Assembly (NCBI GenBank): GCA_963782885.1
Contig: CAWALL010000037.1
Span: 1 to 64,000, forward strand
Direction of reading: 5' to 3'
Source of the DNA: DATAOG01 sp963782885
GTDB lineage: Bacteria; Pseudomonadota; Alphaproteobacteria; Geminicoccales; Geminicoccaceae
DNA: 64,000 nucleotides
The position numbers were made by a program, and so were the translations under genes. The number at the start of each line of letters is the position of its first letter. The stretch's first letter is position 1. The notes beneath the pieces were generated by a model. It searched no databases. It saw only the letters and a program-made list of their open reading frames with translations, and was not told the DNA's origin. Positions 50,327 through 58,682 of the stretch are shown here, in pieces.

Positions 50327-52042
50327 TCAGGCGGCGATCAGCTCGAAGCGGTCGACGTCGACCAGACCCTTATCGGTGAGCTTGAGGTGGGGGATCACCG
50401 GCAGCGGCAGGAACGCGAGCTGCAAAAACGGCTCGCGGAGCGCGCAGCCCAGGGCGCGGCTGGCGCTGCGCAGAACCCGGAGCCCGGCCTGGACTTCCTC
50501 GAACGGACGATCGCTCATCAGGCCGGCGATCGGCAGCGCGAGCTCGGCCCGGACCATCCCCTCGCTGACGGCAACCGCCCCGCCCTGCAGCTCGATCAGC
50601 CGGTTGACCGCAACCGCCATGTCCGCGTCCTGGTCGCCGACCACGATGAGGTTGTGGCTGTCGTGGCCGATGCTCGAGGCGAGCGCGCCGCGCATGGCGC
50701 CGAAACCCTTGACGAAGCCGCGCCCGACGTTGCCGTTCTTGCCGTGACGCTCGAGCACGGCGAGCTTCAGGACGCCCGCGTCCGGGTCCGCCAGGCGGAG
50801 CCCATCCCGCCAGGGCAGGCTCATGGTCAGATGCTCGGTCAAGAGCGAATTCTCGAGGGCGCCGATCACCGGGCCCGACGGTCCGGCGGCCCGGACCTGG
50901 AAAATGTCCGGGGTGACCGGCGCCCGCCTGATCGAGCCGTAGCCGACCGGCGCCGGGTGCGCGCGCTCCGCGAAGGATGCCCCGTCGATCGGAACGCCGC
51001 CACAGATCACGCGCGCCACGGCACAGCTCTCCAGGTCGTCGAGCAGAACGATGTCGGCGCGCCGCCCGGGCGCGATCTGGCCGCGATCGAACAGGCCGAA
51101 CGCGCGCGCGGCCGCGAAGCTCGCCGCGCGGTAGGCTGCGACCGGCGGCGCGCCGGATCGGATCGCCTTCCGGATCGCGAAGTCGATGTGGCCCTCTTCG
51201 GCGATCTCGAGCGGGTTGCGATCATCGGTGCAGAAGGCGAAGGCGGGCCAGGTCTGGTCGGTTAAGAGTGGTGCCAGCGCTGCCACGTCCTTGGCGATGC
51301 TGCCCTCGCGCGCCAGCACCTGCATGCCTTTCTGTAATTTCTCGCGGCCCTCCTCGTAGCTGGTGCTCTCGTGGTCGGTGCGGATCGCTGCGGCGAGATA
51401 GGCGTTGAGCGCATAGCCGCGCACGAGCGGTGCATGGCCGTCGACGTGCCGGTCGGCGAACGCGACGAGCTTGTCGAGGACGCCCTCGTCCTTGGCCAGC
51501 ACGCCCGGGAAGTTCATCATCTCGGCGAGCCCGAGCACTGCCGGATGGTCGCGCACGGCCATCAGGTCGGCCGCGGTCAACCTCGCGCCTGAGGTCTCGA
51601 GCTCGGTCGCCGGCACGCACGAGCTGAGCTGGACCTTGAGCGTCATGCGGAGCGTCCGCGCGGCCTCGAAGAAGTAGCGGATGCCGGCGAGCCCGAGCAC
51701 GTTCGCGATCTCGTGCGGATCGCAGATTGCGGTGGTGGTGCCGCGCGGCAGCACGCTGCGCTCGAACTCCGCGGGCACAACCAGGCTGCTCTCGACGTGG
51801 ACGTGGGTGTCGATGAAGCCGGGGCAGGCGATCCGGCCCTTGGCGTCGATCTCGCGGGCGCCCCGGTAGTCGTCGTGGGTGCCGACAATCCAGTCACCGC
51901 AGATCGCGACGTCGCCGTCCTCCAGAGTCCCGGTCGCGACGTTCAGGATGCGGGCCCCCTTGATCACCAGGTCGGCGGGCTCGCGTCCCTGCGCCTGATC
52001 GATCCGGCGAGCAAGCTCGGTCCTGGTCGGCACCATGCGCAC
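50327..52042 (-). CDS. ade: Adenine deaminase
   Basis: A 571-residue amidohydrolase that converts adenine to hypoxanthine and ammonia in purine salvage. N-terminal ADLVIKGARILNVATGTLED and GFIDTHVHVESSLVVPAEFE supply the metal-binding HxH; TTAICDPHEIANVLG, GLAEMMNFPGVLAKD and CTDDRNPLEIAEEGHIDFAI give further ligands. The C-terminal ADE domain shows GAMRGALASSIGHDSHNLIV and PFLQLAFLPLPVIPHLKLTD. Full length. Start ATG 52042 or 52036. Divergent from the TPP-riboswitch operon. Confidence 0.96.
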   Translation of the reverse strand: MRMVPTRTELARRIDQAQGREPADLVIKGARILNVATGTLEDGDVAICGDWIVGTHDDYRGAREIDAKGRIACPGFIDTHVHVESSLVVPAEFERSVLPRGTTTAICDPHEIANVLGLAGIRYFFEAARTLRMTLKVQLSSCVPATELETSGARLTAADLMAVRDHPAVLGLAEMMNFPGVLAKDEGVLDKLVAFADRHVDGHAPLVRGYALNAYLAAAIRTDHESTSYEEGREKLQKGMQVLAREGSIAKDVAALAPLLTDQTWPAFAFCTDDRNPLEIAEEGHIDFAIRKAIRSGAPPVAAYRAASFAAARAFGLFDRGQIAPGRRADIVLLDDLESCAVARVICGGVPIDGASFAERAHPAPVGYGSIRRAPVTPDIFQVRAAGPSGPVIGALENSLLTEHLTMSLPWRDGLRLADPDAGVLKLAVLERHGKNGNVGRGFVKGFGAMRGALASSIGHDSHNLIVVGDQDADMAVAVNRLIELQGGAVAVSEGMVRAELALPIAGLMSDRPFEEVQAGLRVLRSASRALGCALREPFLQLAFLPLPVIPHLKLTDKGLVDVDRFELIAA

Positions 52043-52150
52043 GTCTCCGATCCCGTGGTCGAGCGGCCCATCCTAACTGGTCGGGGTTGCGAAGACCAAG
52101 CCGGCAGGCAGGCTTGCGCGGCCGCAGGGCGCTTTCTATGGTGGCCGGCG

Positions 52151-52237
52151 CACGAGGGGAGCCGGAGACGGCTGAGAGGTCCGCGTGACGGACGACCCTT
52201 GGAACCTGATCCGATTAGCAGCGGCGTAGGGATCGTG
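52151..52237 (+). promoter_or_regulatory. TPP riboswitch (THI element)
   Basis: The aptamer core is easily read: GAGGGGAGCC then GGCTGAGAGG in P2/J2-3, GACCCTTGGAACCTGATC in the second arm, and GCGGCGTAGGGAT at the 3' side. P1 forms from CACGA (52151-52155) and TCGTG (52233-52237). It senses thiamine pyrophosphate and controls the downstream thiamine-precursor importer. The TTG start of the first gene is only 4 bases behind P1, and the likely Shine-Dalgarno GGGA lies inside the aptamer, so control is probably at translation start. Confidence 0.93.
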
Positions 52238-52241
52238 CAGC

Positions 52242-52994
52242 TTGGCCAGAGCGCCTCGAACCACCTTCGATGTCAGCGTCAAAGGGGCCTCGCTCCGTTA
52301 CGCCGGGGCGAGCCTGTTCCATGGGCTCGACTTCACGCTGCCGGCCGGGCAGTGGACCTGCCTGCTCGGGCCGAGCGGGGTCGGCAAGAGCAGCCTTCTG
52401 CGCCTGATCGCAGGCCTGGTGGTCGCCGATCACGGGGAGGTCGTCTGCAGCGACCGGCTGCCGCTCGGCCCCCGGCTCGCCTGGATGGGCCAGCAGGACG
52501 ATCTCCTGCCCTGGCTCACGGTGCAGGCTAACGCCACGCTCGGCGCGCGCCTGCGCGGCGAGCCCATGGATCTCACCCGCGCCGAAGCGCTGCTGGCCCG
52601 GGTCGGGCTGATGCCTCAGCGCGACCAGCGGCCGGCCACGCTCTCGGGCGGTCAGCGCCAGCGGGCGGCGCTCGCCCGCACGCTGATCGAGGACCGGCCG
52701 GTCGTGCTGATGGACGAGCCGTTCTCCGCGCTCGACGCGATCACGCGCGCGCGGCTGCAGGTGCTGGCGGCGCAGCTGCTGGCCGGGCGCACCGTGCTGC
52801 TGGTGACCCACGACCCGCTGGAGGCGCTTCGGCTCGGTCATCGGATCCACGTCATGGCCGGCGAGCCGGCGCGCATCGAGCCGCCGATCCTGCCGGCCGG
52901 CACGCCGCCCCGCGACCTGCACGATCCCGACCTGCTGGCCCGCCAGGGCGAGCTTCTGGCCGGTCTCGCCGATGCCCAAGAAGCCGCCGCTTGA
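52242..52994 (+). CDS. thiZ: HMP-precursor ABC transporter ATPase (ThiZ type)
   Basis: A 250-residue ABC ATPase from TTG 52242, the only plausible start between the riboswitch and the conserved N-terminus. Walker A GPSGVGKSSLLRL, Q-loop WMGQQDDLLPWLTV, signature LSGGQRQRAALARTL, Walker B VVLMDEPFSALD and VLLVTHDPLEALRLG are intact. Together with ThiX and ThiY it imports a pyrimidine precursor of thiamine (formylaminopyrimidine type). It overlaps thiX as TTGA. Position under the TPP riboswitch supports the assignment. Confidence 0.92.
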   Translation: MARAPRTTFDVSVKGASLRYAGASLFHGLDFTLPAGQWTCLLGPSGVGKSSLLRLIAGLVVADHGEVVCSDRLPLGPRLAWMGQQDDLLPWLTVQANATLGARLRGEPMDLTRAEALLARVGLMPQRDQRPATLSGGQRQRAALARTLIEDRPVVLMDEPFSALDAITRARLQVLAAQLLAGRTVLLVTHDPLEALRLGHRIHVMAGEPARIEPPILPAGTPPRDLHDPDLLARQGELLAGLADAQEAAA

Positions 52995-53749
52995 GCAACC
53001 CGCGACCGCTCCTGGTGCTCGCCGGCCTCCTGCTGCTCTGGCAGGGGCTGGTCTGGGCCACGGGCGTGCCGCGTTATCTGCTGCCGCCGCCCTGGCTGGT
53101 CGGCAAGGCATTGCTGAGCGAGGCGCCGCTGCTCGCCCACCACGGTGCGATCACGCTCCTCGAGATCCTGCTCGGGCTCGCGGGCGGGGTCCTGATCGGA
53201 AGCGCGAGCGCGCTCGCGATGGCGCTGCTGCCGCCGCTCCAGCCCTGGCTCCTGCCGCTCCTGGTGCTCGGCCAGACGATCCCGGTGTTCGCGCTCGCCC
53301 CCCTGCTCGTCCTCTGGTTCGGCTATGGCCTCGCGAGCAAGGTCGCGATGGCGATCCTGATTATCTACTTCCCGGTCGCGGCCGCGCTGTTCGATGGCCT
53401 GCGCCGGACCGAGCCCGGCTGGCTCGACCTCGCCCGGACCATGGGCGCGACCCGCTGGCGTACACTTTTGCGGGTGCGCTTGCCGGCGGCGCTGCCGGCG
53501 TTCGGCTCGGGCCTCCGGGTCGCGACCGCGGTCGCGCCGATCGGGGCCGTGGTCGGCGAATGGGTCGGCTCTTCAGCCGGGCTCGGTTATCTGATGCTGC
53601 ACGCCAACGCGCGCCTGCAGATCGAGGTCATGTTCGCGGCCCTGATCGTGCTGATGGCGATGGCGCTCGTTCTCTATGTCCTGGTCGACCGGCTGCTGGT
53701 CCGCCTGATGCCCTGGGCGCCGGAGACGCTGGCCCGCACCGCCACCTAG
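52991..53749 (+). CDS. thiX: HMP-precursor ABC transporter permease (ThiX type)
   Basis: A 252-residue inner-membrane permease of the SsuC/TauC-like type with TTG start overlapping the thiZ stop. The helices LLVLAGLLLLWQGLVWATGV and LLVLGQTIPVFALAPLLVLW and the EAA-type loop WLDLARTMGATRWRTLLRVR followed by LPAALPAFGSGL are typical. GEWVGSSAGLGYLMLHANAR closes the conserved part. Partner of the ATPase and binding protein in the same operon. Confidence 0.92.
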   Translation: MSNPRPLLVLAGLLLLWQGLVWATGVPRYLLPPPWLVGKALLSEAPLLAHHGAITLLEILLGLAGGVLIGSASALAMALLPPLQPWLLPLLVLGQTIPVFALAPLLVLWFGYGLASKVAMAILIIYFPVAAALFDGLRRTEPGWLDLARTMGATRWRTLLRVRLPAALPAFGSGLRVATAVAPIGAVVGEWVGSSAGLGYLMLHANARLQIEVMFAALIVLMAMALVLYVLVDRLLVRLMPWAPETLARTAT

Positions 53750-53759
53750 GAGGACGCGC

Positions 53760-54698
53760 ATGCGTCTCGTGATCTCAGCCCTCTTGCTCGGGCTCTGCCT
53801 GCCGGGGCCGGCGCGGGCCGCCGATCATCTCACGCTGCTGCTCGACTGGTTCGTCAACCCGGACCACGGCCCAATCCTGGTCGCCCAGCAGAAGGGCTAC
53901 TTCGCGGCCGAGAACCTCGACGTCGACATCGTGGCGCCGTCCGACCCTAACGATCCGCCCAAGCTGGTCGCCGCCGGCCAGGCCGACATCGGGGTCAGCT
54001 ACCAGCCGCAGCTGCACATCCAGGTCGACCAGGGCCTGCCGCTGGTCCGGATCGGGACCCTGGTCGCGACCCCGCTCAATTCGCTCTTGGTGCTGAAGGA
54101 CGGCCCGATCCACGCGATCGAGGACCTGAAGGGCCGCAAGGTGGGGTTCTCGGTCGGCGGCTTCGAGGACACGCTGCTGCAGGCGATGCTGGCCAGGCAC
54201 GGGCTGGGGCTCGACGACGTCGAGCTGGTCAACGTCAACTTCGCGCTCGCGCCAGCCCTGCTCTCGGGCCAGGTTGACGGCGTGATCGGCGCTTACCGCA
54301 ATTTCGAGATGAACCAGCTGGCGCTCGAGGGCAAGCCGGGGCGCGCCTTTTTTCCCGAAGAAGAAGGCGTGCCGGCCTATGACGAGCTGATCTTCATCGC
54401 CAATCGCGCGAAGCTCGACGACCCGCGGCTCGGCCGCTTCCTGGATGCGGTCGAGCACGGTGTGCAATACCTGGTCAACCACCCGGACGAGAGCTTCAAG
54501 CTGTTCATCAAGGGCCGCCCGGAGCTCGACGACGAGCTCAACCGGCGCGCCTGGACAGACACCGTGGCCCGCTTCGCGCTCCGTCCTGCAGCGCTCGACC
54601 ACGCGCGCTACGCCCGCTTCGCGGCCTTTCTTGCGCACGAGGGTCTGATCAAGCCGCCGCCGCCGGTTGATAGCTACGCGGTCGAGCTTGCCCGGTAA
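53760..54698 (+). CDS. thiY: HMP-precursor binding protein (ThiY, NMT1/THI5-like)
   Basis: A 312-residue periplasmic protein; signal MRLVISALLLGLCLPGPARA, ATG 53760 after AGGAGGACGC. The NMT1/THI5-like fold is clear from LTLLLDWFVNPDHGPILVAQ, KGYFAAENLDVDIVAPSDPN, GQADIGVSYQPQLHIQ and KGRKVGFSVGGFEDTLLQAM. ThiY proteins bind formylaminopyrimidine, salvaged from degraded thiamine. Third gene of the riboswitch-controlled operon. Confidence 0.94.
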   Translation: MRLVISALLLGLCLPGPARAADHLTLLLDWFVNPDHGPILVAQQKGYFAAENLDVDIVAPSDPNDPPKLVAAGQADIGVSYQPQLHIQVDQGLPLVRIGTLVATPLNSLLVLKDGPIHAIEDLKGRKVGFSVGGFEDTLLQAMLARHGLGLDDVELVNVNFALAPALLSGQVDGVIGAYRNFEMNQLALEGKPGRAFFPEEEGVPAYDELIFIANRAKLDDPRLGRFLDAVEHGVQYLVNHPDESFKLFIKGRPELDDELNRRAWTDTVARFALRPAALDHARYARFAAFLAHEGLIKPPPPVDSYAVELAR

Positions 54699-55004
54699 CA
54701 GCGGGGCGTCGCCGCCGCGATGGTGGCGGCCGCTGGCGGCTCTACTCAGGCTCAACTTGAGCCGGGCTCAGTCCGGCCGCGACGCTGATCCGGGCGGTGA
54801 ACCGGACCGCCAGGATCGTCCCGCAATTCATGCCTCCAATCCTTGCTTCTCAAATTTTCAGTTCTGCACCTTGAGCCGCGGCCGCAACGATCCACCGCAG
54901 GGGCAATCCGGGAGAGATGGCTGCGTGAGAGGGGGTGCCGCGCCGGGGCGAGCGAGCGCTGGGTGAGCACTCCGGCCTTCGAGACGGGTTCGCCGGCGCC
55001 GACC
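54699..55004. other. Convergent intergenic region after thiY
   Basis: About 306 bases between the convergent thiY and gloB genes; no gene is seen. Two hairpins could act in termination: GCCGCC/GGCGGC (54711-54716 with 54725-54730) soon after the thiY stop, and GGCTCAA-C-TTGAGCC (54749-54763). Neither has a T run. Confidence 0.4.
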
Positions 55005-55775
55005 TCAAAAGCGGTCCTTGCGCTGGCGGATCTCGGCGAACACCTCGGCATCGCTGGCGTCGGACAGGCCGAGCCGGCGGCGTATCGCCGCATCATCCGG
55101 CCGGAGGAAGGGGTTGGCCGCACGCTCGGCGCCGAGCCTGGTCGGTACGGTCGGCTGGCCGGCCGCGCGCTGGCGATCGGCTTCCGCGGTGCGCGCCTTC
55201 AGCGCCGGATTGTCCGGATCAACCGTGAGCGCGAAGCGCGCGTTCGCCTGGGTGTATTCGTGGGCGCAGTAGACCAGGGCGTCATCGGGCAGGCGCGCGA
55301 ACTTCGAGAGGGACTCCCACATCTGCTCGAACCTGCCTTCGATGACCCGCCCACAGCCGAGCGAGAACAAGGTGTCGGCGCAGAACAACGCCTTGGCATT
55401 CGCGAACCAGTAGCTGATGTGGCCAGACGTGTGGCCCGGGGTTTCGAGGATCTCGGCCTCGGCCTCGCCGAGCCGGAAACGGTCCCCCTCGACCAGACCG
55501 AGGTCGATCCCGGGAATCCGGCCGGCATCCTTCTTCGGGCCGGCGATCTTGCAGCCGGTCGCCGCCTTGATTTCCAGATTGCCGCCGGTGTGGTCGCCAT
55601 GATGATGGGTGATCAGGATCCAGTCCAGCGTCCAGCCCCGGCGTTGCAGCCGCTCGAGCACGGGCGCTGCCACCCCCGGGTCGACGACGCCGGTGACGCC
55701 CGCCTGCGGCTCATGGATCAGATAGACATAGTTGTCGCTGAGGATCGGAATCTGCTCAATTCTGAGTTGCGTCAT
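55005..55775 (-). CDS. gloB: Hydroxyacylglutathione hydrolase (glyoxalase II)
   Basis: A 256-residue metallo-beta-lactamase-fold enzyme that hydrolyses S-D-lactoylglutathione in methylglyoxal detoxification. DNYVYLIHEPQAGVTGVVDP opens the fold; THHHGDHTGG binds the metals; LETPGHTSGHISYWF, FCADTLFSLGCGRVIEG and YCAHEYTQANARFA match GloB closely; the C-terminal helical domain (ERAANPFLRPDDAAIRRRLG) binds glutathione. Divergent from the methyltransferase gene 143 bp away, a common pair in alphaproteobacteria. Confidence 0.96.
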   Translation of the reverse strand: MTQLRIEQIPILSDNYVYLIHEPQAGVTGVVDPGVAAPVLERLQRRGWTLDWILITHHHGDHTGGNLEIKAATGCKIAGPKKDAGRIPGIDLGLVEGDRFRLGEAEAEILETPGHTSGHISYWFANAKALFCADTLFSLGCGRVIEGRFEQMWESLSKFARLPDDALVYCAHEYTQANARFALTVDPDNPALKARTAEADRQRAAGQPTVPTRLGAERAANPFLRPDDAAIRRRLGLSDASDAEVFAEIRQRKDRF

Positions 55776-55918
55776 CGTCGCGTTCCTCCCACCATTCGCG
55801 CCCAGGTCGGTTCACAAACGCCGACTAAGTCCCTATCTTTGTAGGACACCCCGGGCTGTGTTGGTGGCTTTGCGCCACGCCGGGCCCAAGCGGATCGCCC
55901 CATCGGATCGCCGAGAGC

Positions 55919-56707
55919 ATGCGCCCGGAGATCATCGACCTGCAAGCGTTTTACGGCTCCCGCCAGGGCCAGCTCGTGCGCCGTCTGGTCGGACGCCAGA
56001 TCCGCGCGATCTGGCCCGACCTGACCGGCATGCGCCTGCTTGGGATCGGGTATGCGGTGCCGTTTCTCGCCCCTCTCAGCGAGGCGGCGGAGCGGGTGTG
56101 CGTCGTGATGCCGCCGGCGCAGGGCGTGGTGCGCTGGCCGCCGGACCGGCCCAATCAGGTGGTGCTCGCCGCCGATCACGAGCTGCCGCTCGCGGACCGC
56201 AGCGTCGATCGCGTGCTCCTGGTTCATTGCCTCGAGGCCGCAGAGCAGTCGCAGCGGTTGCTGCGCGAGATCTGGCGCGTGCTCGCCGACGGCGGCCAGG
56301 CGCTGATTGTGGTGCCCAACCGGCGCGGCCTCTGGTGCCTGAGCGACAGTACGCCCTTCGGCTATGGCCGGCCCTACAGCACGGCCCAGCTCAAGCAGGC
56401 GCTGTGCGGCACCCTGTTCACGCCCAGGCGCGTCCGGCGTGCCCTGTTCGTGCCGCCGAACCGCTCGCGCCTGGTCCTGCGCACCGCGATGGTCTGGGAG
56501 CGGATGGGGCTGCGCTGGGCCAAGACCTTTGCCGGCGTGCTGCTGATGGCCGCCGAGAAGCAGATCTACGCGGTGCCGGCGGAGCCGGTCCTCAAGCGCG
56601 CCCGCGTGCCCGCCTATGTCCCGGTGCCGCGGCCTCTCGCGGCGGCCGAACGGATCTCAGGAACGGCGCGCGCGACGGCCGAGCGCCCGCAGGCTCCGGT
56701 CGGCTGA
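55919..56707 (+). CDS. SAM-dependent methyltransferase
   Basis: A 262-residue protein starting MRPEIIDLQAFYGSRQGQLV; R.LVGRQIRAIWPDLTGMRL leads into the SAM-binding loop LLGIGYAVPFLAPLSEAAER. LADRSVDRVLLVHCLEAAEQ and LLREIWRVLADGGQALIVVP are methyltransferase motifs II-III of the type 11 family. It is regularly found beside gloB in alphaproteobacteria, but its substrate is unknown. The last 116 bp overlap the 3' end of metW on the other strand. Confidence 0.88.
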   Translation: MRPEIIDLQAFYGSRQGQLVRRLVGRQIRAIWPDLTGMRLLGIGYAVPFLAPLSEAAERVCVVMPPAQGVVRWPPDRPNQVVLAADHELPLADRSVDRVLLVHCLEAAEQSQRLLREIWRVLADGGQALIVVPNRRGLWCLSDSTPFGYGRPYSTAQLKQALCGTLFTPRRVRRALFVPPNRSRLVLRTAMVWERMGLRWAKTFAGVLLMAAEKQIYAVPAEPVLKRARVPAYVPVPRPLAAAERISGTARATAERPQAPVG

Positions 56708-57362
56708 GCACGAACAGCGCCTGCTCGCTGAACAGGTTGTCGAGCCAGCGGCTGCTCGCCAGCCGGCTGGGGCGGCCGTCGGCGGCCAAGCAGCTGCGCT
56801 GCTCGATCCTAAAACCCAGCTCGGCGCACAGGCGCTCGAAATCGGCGAGCGTGCAGGGATGGATGTTGGCGGTACTGTACCAGGGGTCCGGCAGGCAGGG
56901 GGCCATCGGCATCCGGCCGTGCCGCAGCAGATACCAACGCGCGCGCCAGTGGGCGTAGTTGGTGAACGACACGATCCCGTGGCGGCCGATGCGCAGCATG
57001 TTCTCCAACACCTGGCGAGGATGGCGCATCGCCTGGATCGTCTGCGACAGGATCACGTAGTCGAACGAGCCGTCAGGGTAGATCGCGAGATCGGTATCGC
57101 CGTCGCCCTGAACCACGGCCAGCCCCTGGCTAACGCATTCGTGCACACCGGTCTGGCTGAGCTCGATGCCGCGCGCGTCGACCTGCTTGGCGCGCGCGAG
57201 ATAGGCGAGCAGCGCGCCGTCGGCGCAGCCGACGTCGAGCACCCGCGTATGCGGCTCGATCAGCTCGGCGATCAGGCGCAGGTCCTGCCGCAGCCCGTTG
57301 CGAGCGGACCCGTTGCCGACCGCTGCCCCGGGTGCGACCCGCGCCTCGTTTAGGGCGACCAT
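56592..57362 (-). CDS. metW: Methionine biosynthesis protein MetW
   Basis: ATG 57362, one base after the metX stop, gives 256 residues. MetW is a methyltransferase-like partner of MetX: RVLDVGCADGALLAYLARAK, ARGIELSQTGVHECVSQGLA, FDYVILSQTIQAMRHPRQVL, GRHGIVSFTNYAHWRARWYL and PDPWYSTANIHPCTLADFE. The normal family end (LFSEQALFVLSR) is followed here by about 35 extra residues that run antisense through the methyltransferase gene's end. The tail is probably not functional. Confidence 0.93.
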   Translation of the reverse strand: MVALNEARVAPGAAVGNGSARNGLRQDLRLIAELIEPHTRVLDVGCADGALLAYLARAKQVDARGIELSQTGVHECVSQGLAVVQGDGDTDLAIYPDGSFDYVILSQTIQAMRHPRQVLENMLRIGRHGIVSFTNYAHWRARWYLLRHGRMPMAPCLPDPWYSTANIHPCTLADFERLCAELGFRIEQRSCLAADGRPSRLASSRWLDNLFSEQALFVLSRPEPAGARPSRAPFLRSVRPPREAAAPGHRRARGRA

Positions 57363-57363
57363 G

Positions 57364-58575
57364 TCAGCGCAGGCCGCATTGCGCCGCGGCGCCATCGAGG
57401 AACCCGGAGAGCACCCGGTGGAACTCGGGCTCGTCGAGCAGGAAGGCATCGTGGCCGCGGTCGGTCTCGATTTCGCAGAATGACACGTTGGCCGCGACCG
57501 CGGTCAGCGCGCGCACCAGCTCCCGGCTCTCCGGCGTCGGGAACAGCCAGTCGGAGCTGAACGAGATCACGCAGAAGCGGGTCGCGCACCCCCGGAAGGC
57601 GTTGGCCAGGACGCCGTCGTAGGACGCCGCGAGGTCGAAGTAGTCCATCGCCCGCGTGATGTAGAGATAGGAGTTGGCATCGAAGCGGTCGACGAACGTG
57701 ATGCCCTGGTGCCGGAGATAGCTCTCGACCTGGAAGTCGGCCTCGAAGCCGTAGCTGATCCCGGTCCGGTCCTGGAGCTGGCGGCCGAACTTGCGGTGCA
57801 GCGCCGCCTCGCTGAGATAGGTGATGTGAGCGGCCATGCGCGCCACCGACAGGCCGCGGGTCGGGCGCCTTCCGGTGCGCAGATAGTTGCCGCCGTCCCA
57901 GTCGGGATCGGCCATGATCGCTTGGCGCCCGACCTCGTGGAAGGCGATATTCTGCGCCGAATGGCGCGCCGCGGACGCGATCGGCACCGCACTGAACACC
58001 CGCTTGGGGTAGCGCGCGGCCCAATCGAGCACCTGCATGCCGCCCATCGAGCCGCCGAGCACGCAGAATAGGCGCTCGATGCCGAGCTGGTCGATCAGCC
58101 GCGCCTGGACCCGGACCATGTCGCCGATCGTGATCACGGGAAAGCTCAGGCCATAAGGCCGGCCGGTCGCCGGATCGACCTCGACCGGGCCGCTCGTGCC
58201 CATACAGCCGCCGAGCACGTTGGCGCAGATCACGAAGTAGCGCTCGGTGTCGAGCGGCCGGCCGGGCCCGATCAGCAGCTGCCACCAGCCGTCCTTGCCG
58301 GTGACCGGGTGCGGCTCGGCCGCGAACTGATCGCCGGTCAGCGCATGGCAGACCAGAATCGCGTTGGTCCGGGTGGCATTCAGGCGGCCGTAGGTCTGAT
58401 AGGCGACCGTGATCGGGCCGAGCGTCACCCCCGATTCGAGCCGCAACGGCTCGCTCGTCGCCAGCTGCACGCGAAACCCGGGCAGGCGGCCCGTGTTCAA
58501 TTCGAGGACCGAAAGCGGCTGCACCATCGGCGGCAGTTCATCGGCTGGGGTCGGAGCAGATCCAGAGCGATCCAT
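57364..58575 (-). CDS. metX: Homoserine O-acyltransferase MetX
   Basis: A 403-residue alpha/beta hydrolase that acylates homoserine with acetyl- or succinyl-CoA, the first step to methionine. The nucleophile elbow is GGSMGGMQVLDW; acid and base lie in FSSDWLFPTPESRE and RGHDAFLLDEPEF. GPITVAYQTYGRLNATRTNA, CANVLGGCMGTSGP, and RFDANSYLYITRAMDYFD are typical. Coupled to metW. Start could also be at ATG about 48 bp downstream; divergent from chorismate mutase. Confidence 0.96.
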   Translation of the reverse strand: MDRSGSAPTPADELPPMVQPLSVLELNTGRLPGFRVQLATSEPLRLESGVTLGPITVAYQTYGRLNATRTNAILVCHALTGDQFAAEPHPVTGKDGWWQLLIGPGRPLDTERYFVICANVLGGCMGTSGPVEVDPATGRPYGLSFPVITIGDMVRVQARLIDQLGIERLFCVLGGSMGGMQVLDWAARYPKRVFSAVPIASAARHSAQNIAFHEVGRQAIMADPDWDGGNYLRTGRRPTRGLSVARMAAHITYLSEAALHRKFGRQLQDRTGISYGFEADFQVESYLRHQGITFVDRFDANSYLYITRAMDYFDLAASYDGVLANAFRGCATRFCVISFSSDWLFPTPESRELVRALTAVAANVSFCEIETDRGHDAFLLDEPEFHRVLSGFLDGAAAQCGLR

Positions 58576-58682
58576 GAGAGCATAGTTGGCGGGCGCAGGG
58601 CGGCAAAGTCAATGCGGCTTTACTTCCCAGCCGGCGGCGGACTAGTCTCCGCTTGGAAATGGGCGCAAGTCTCTGGGGTCCG

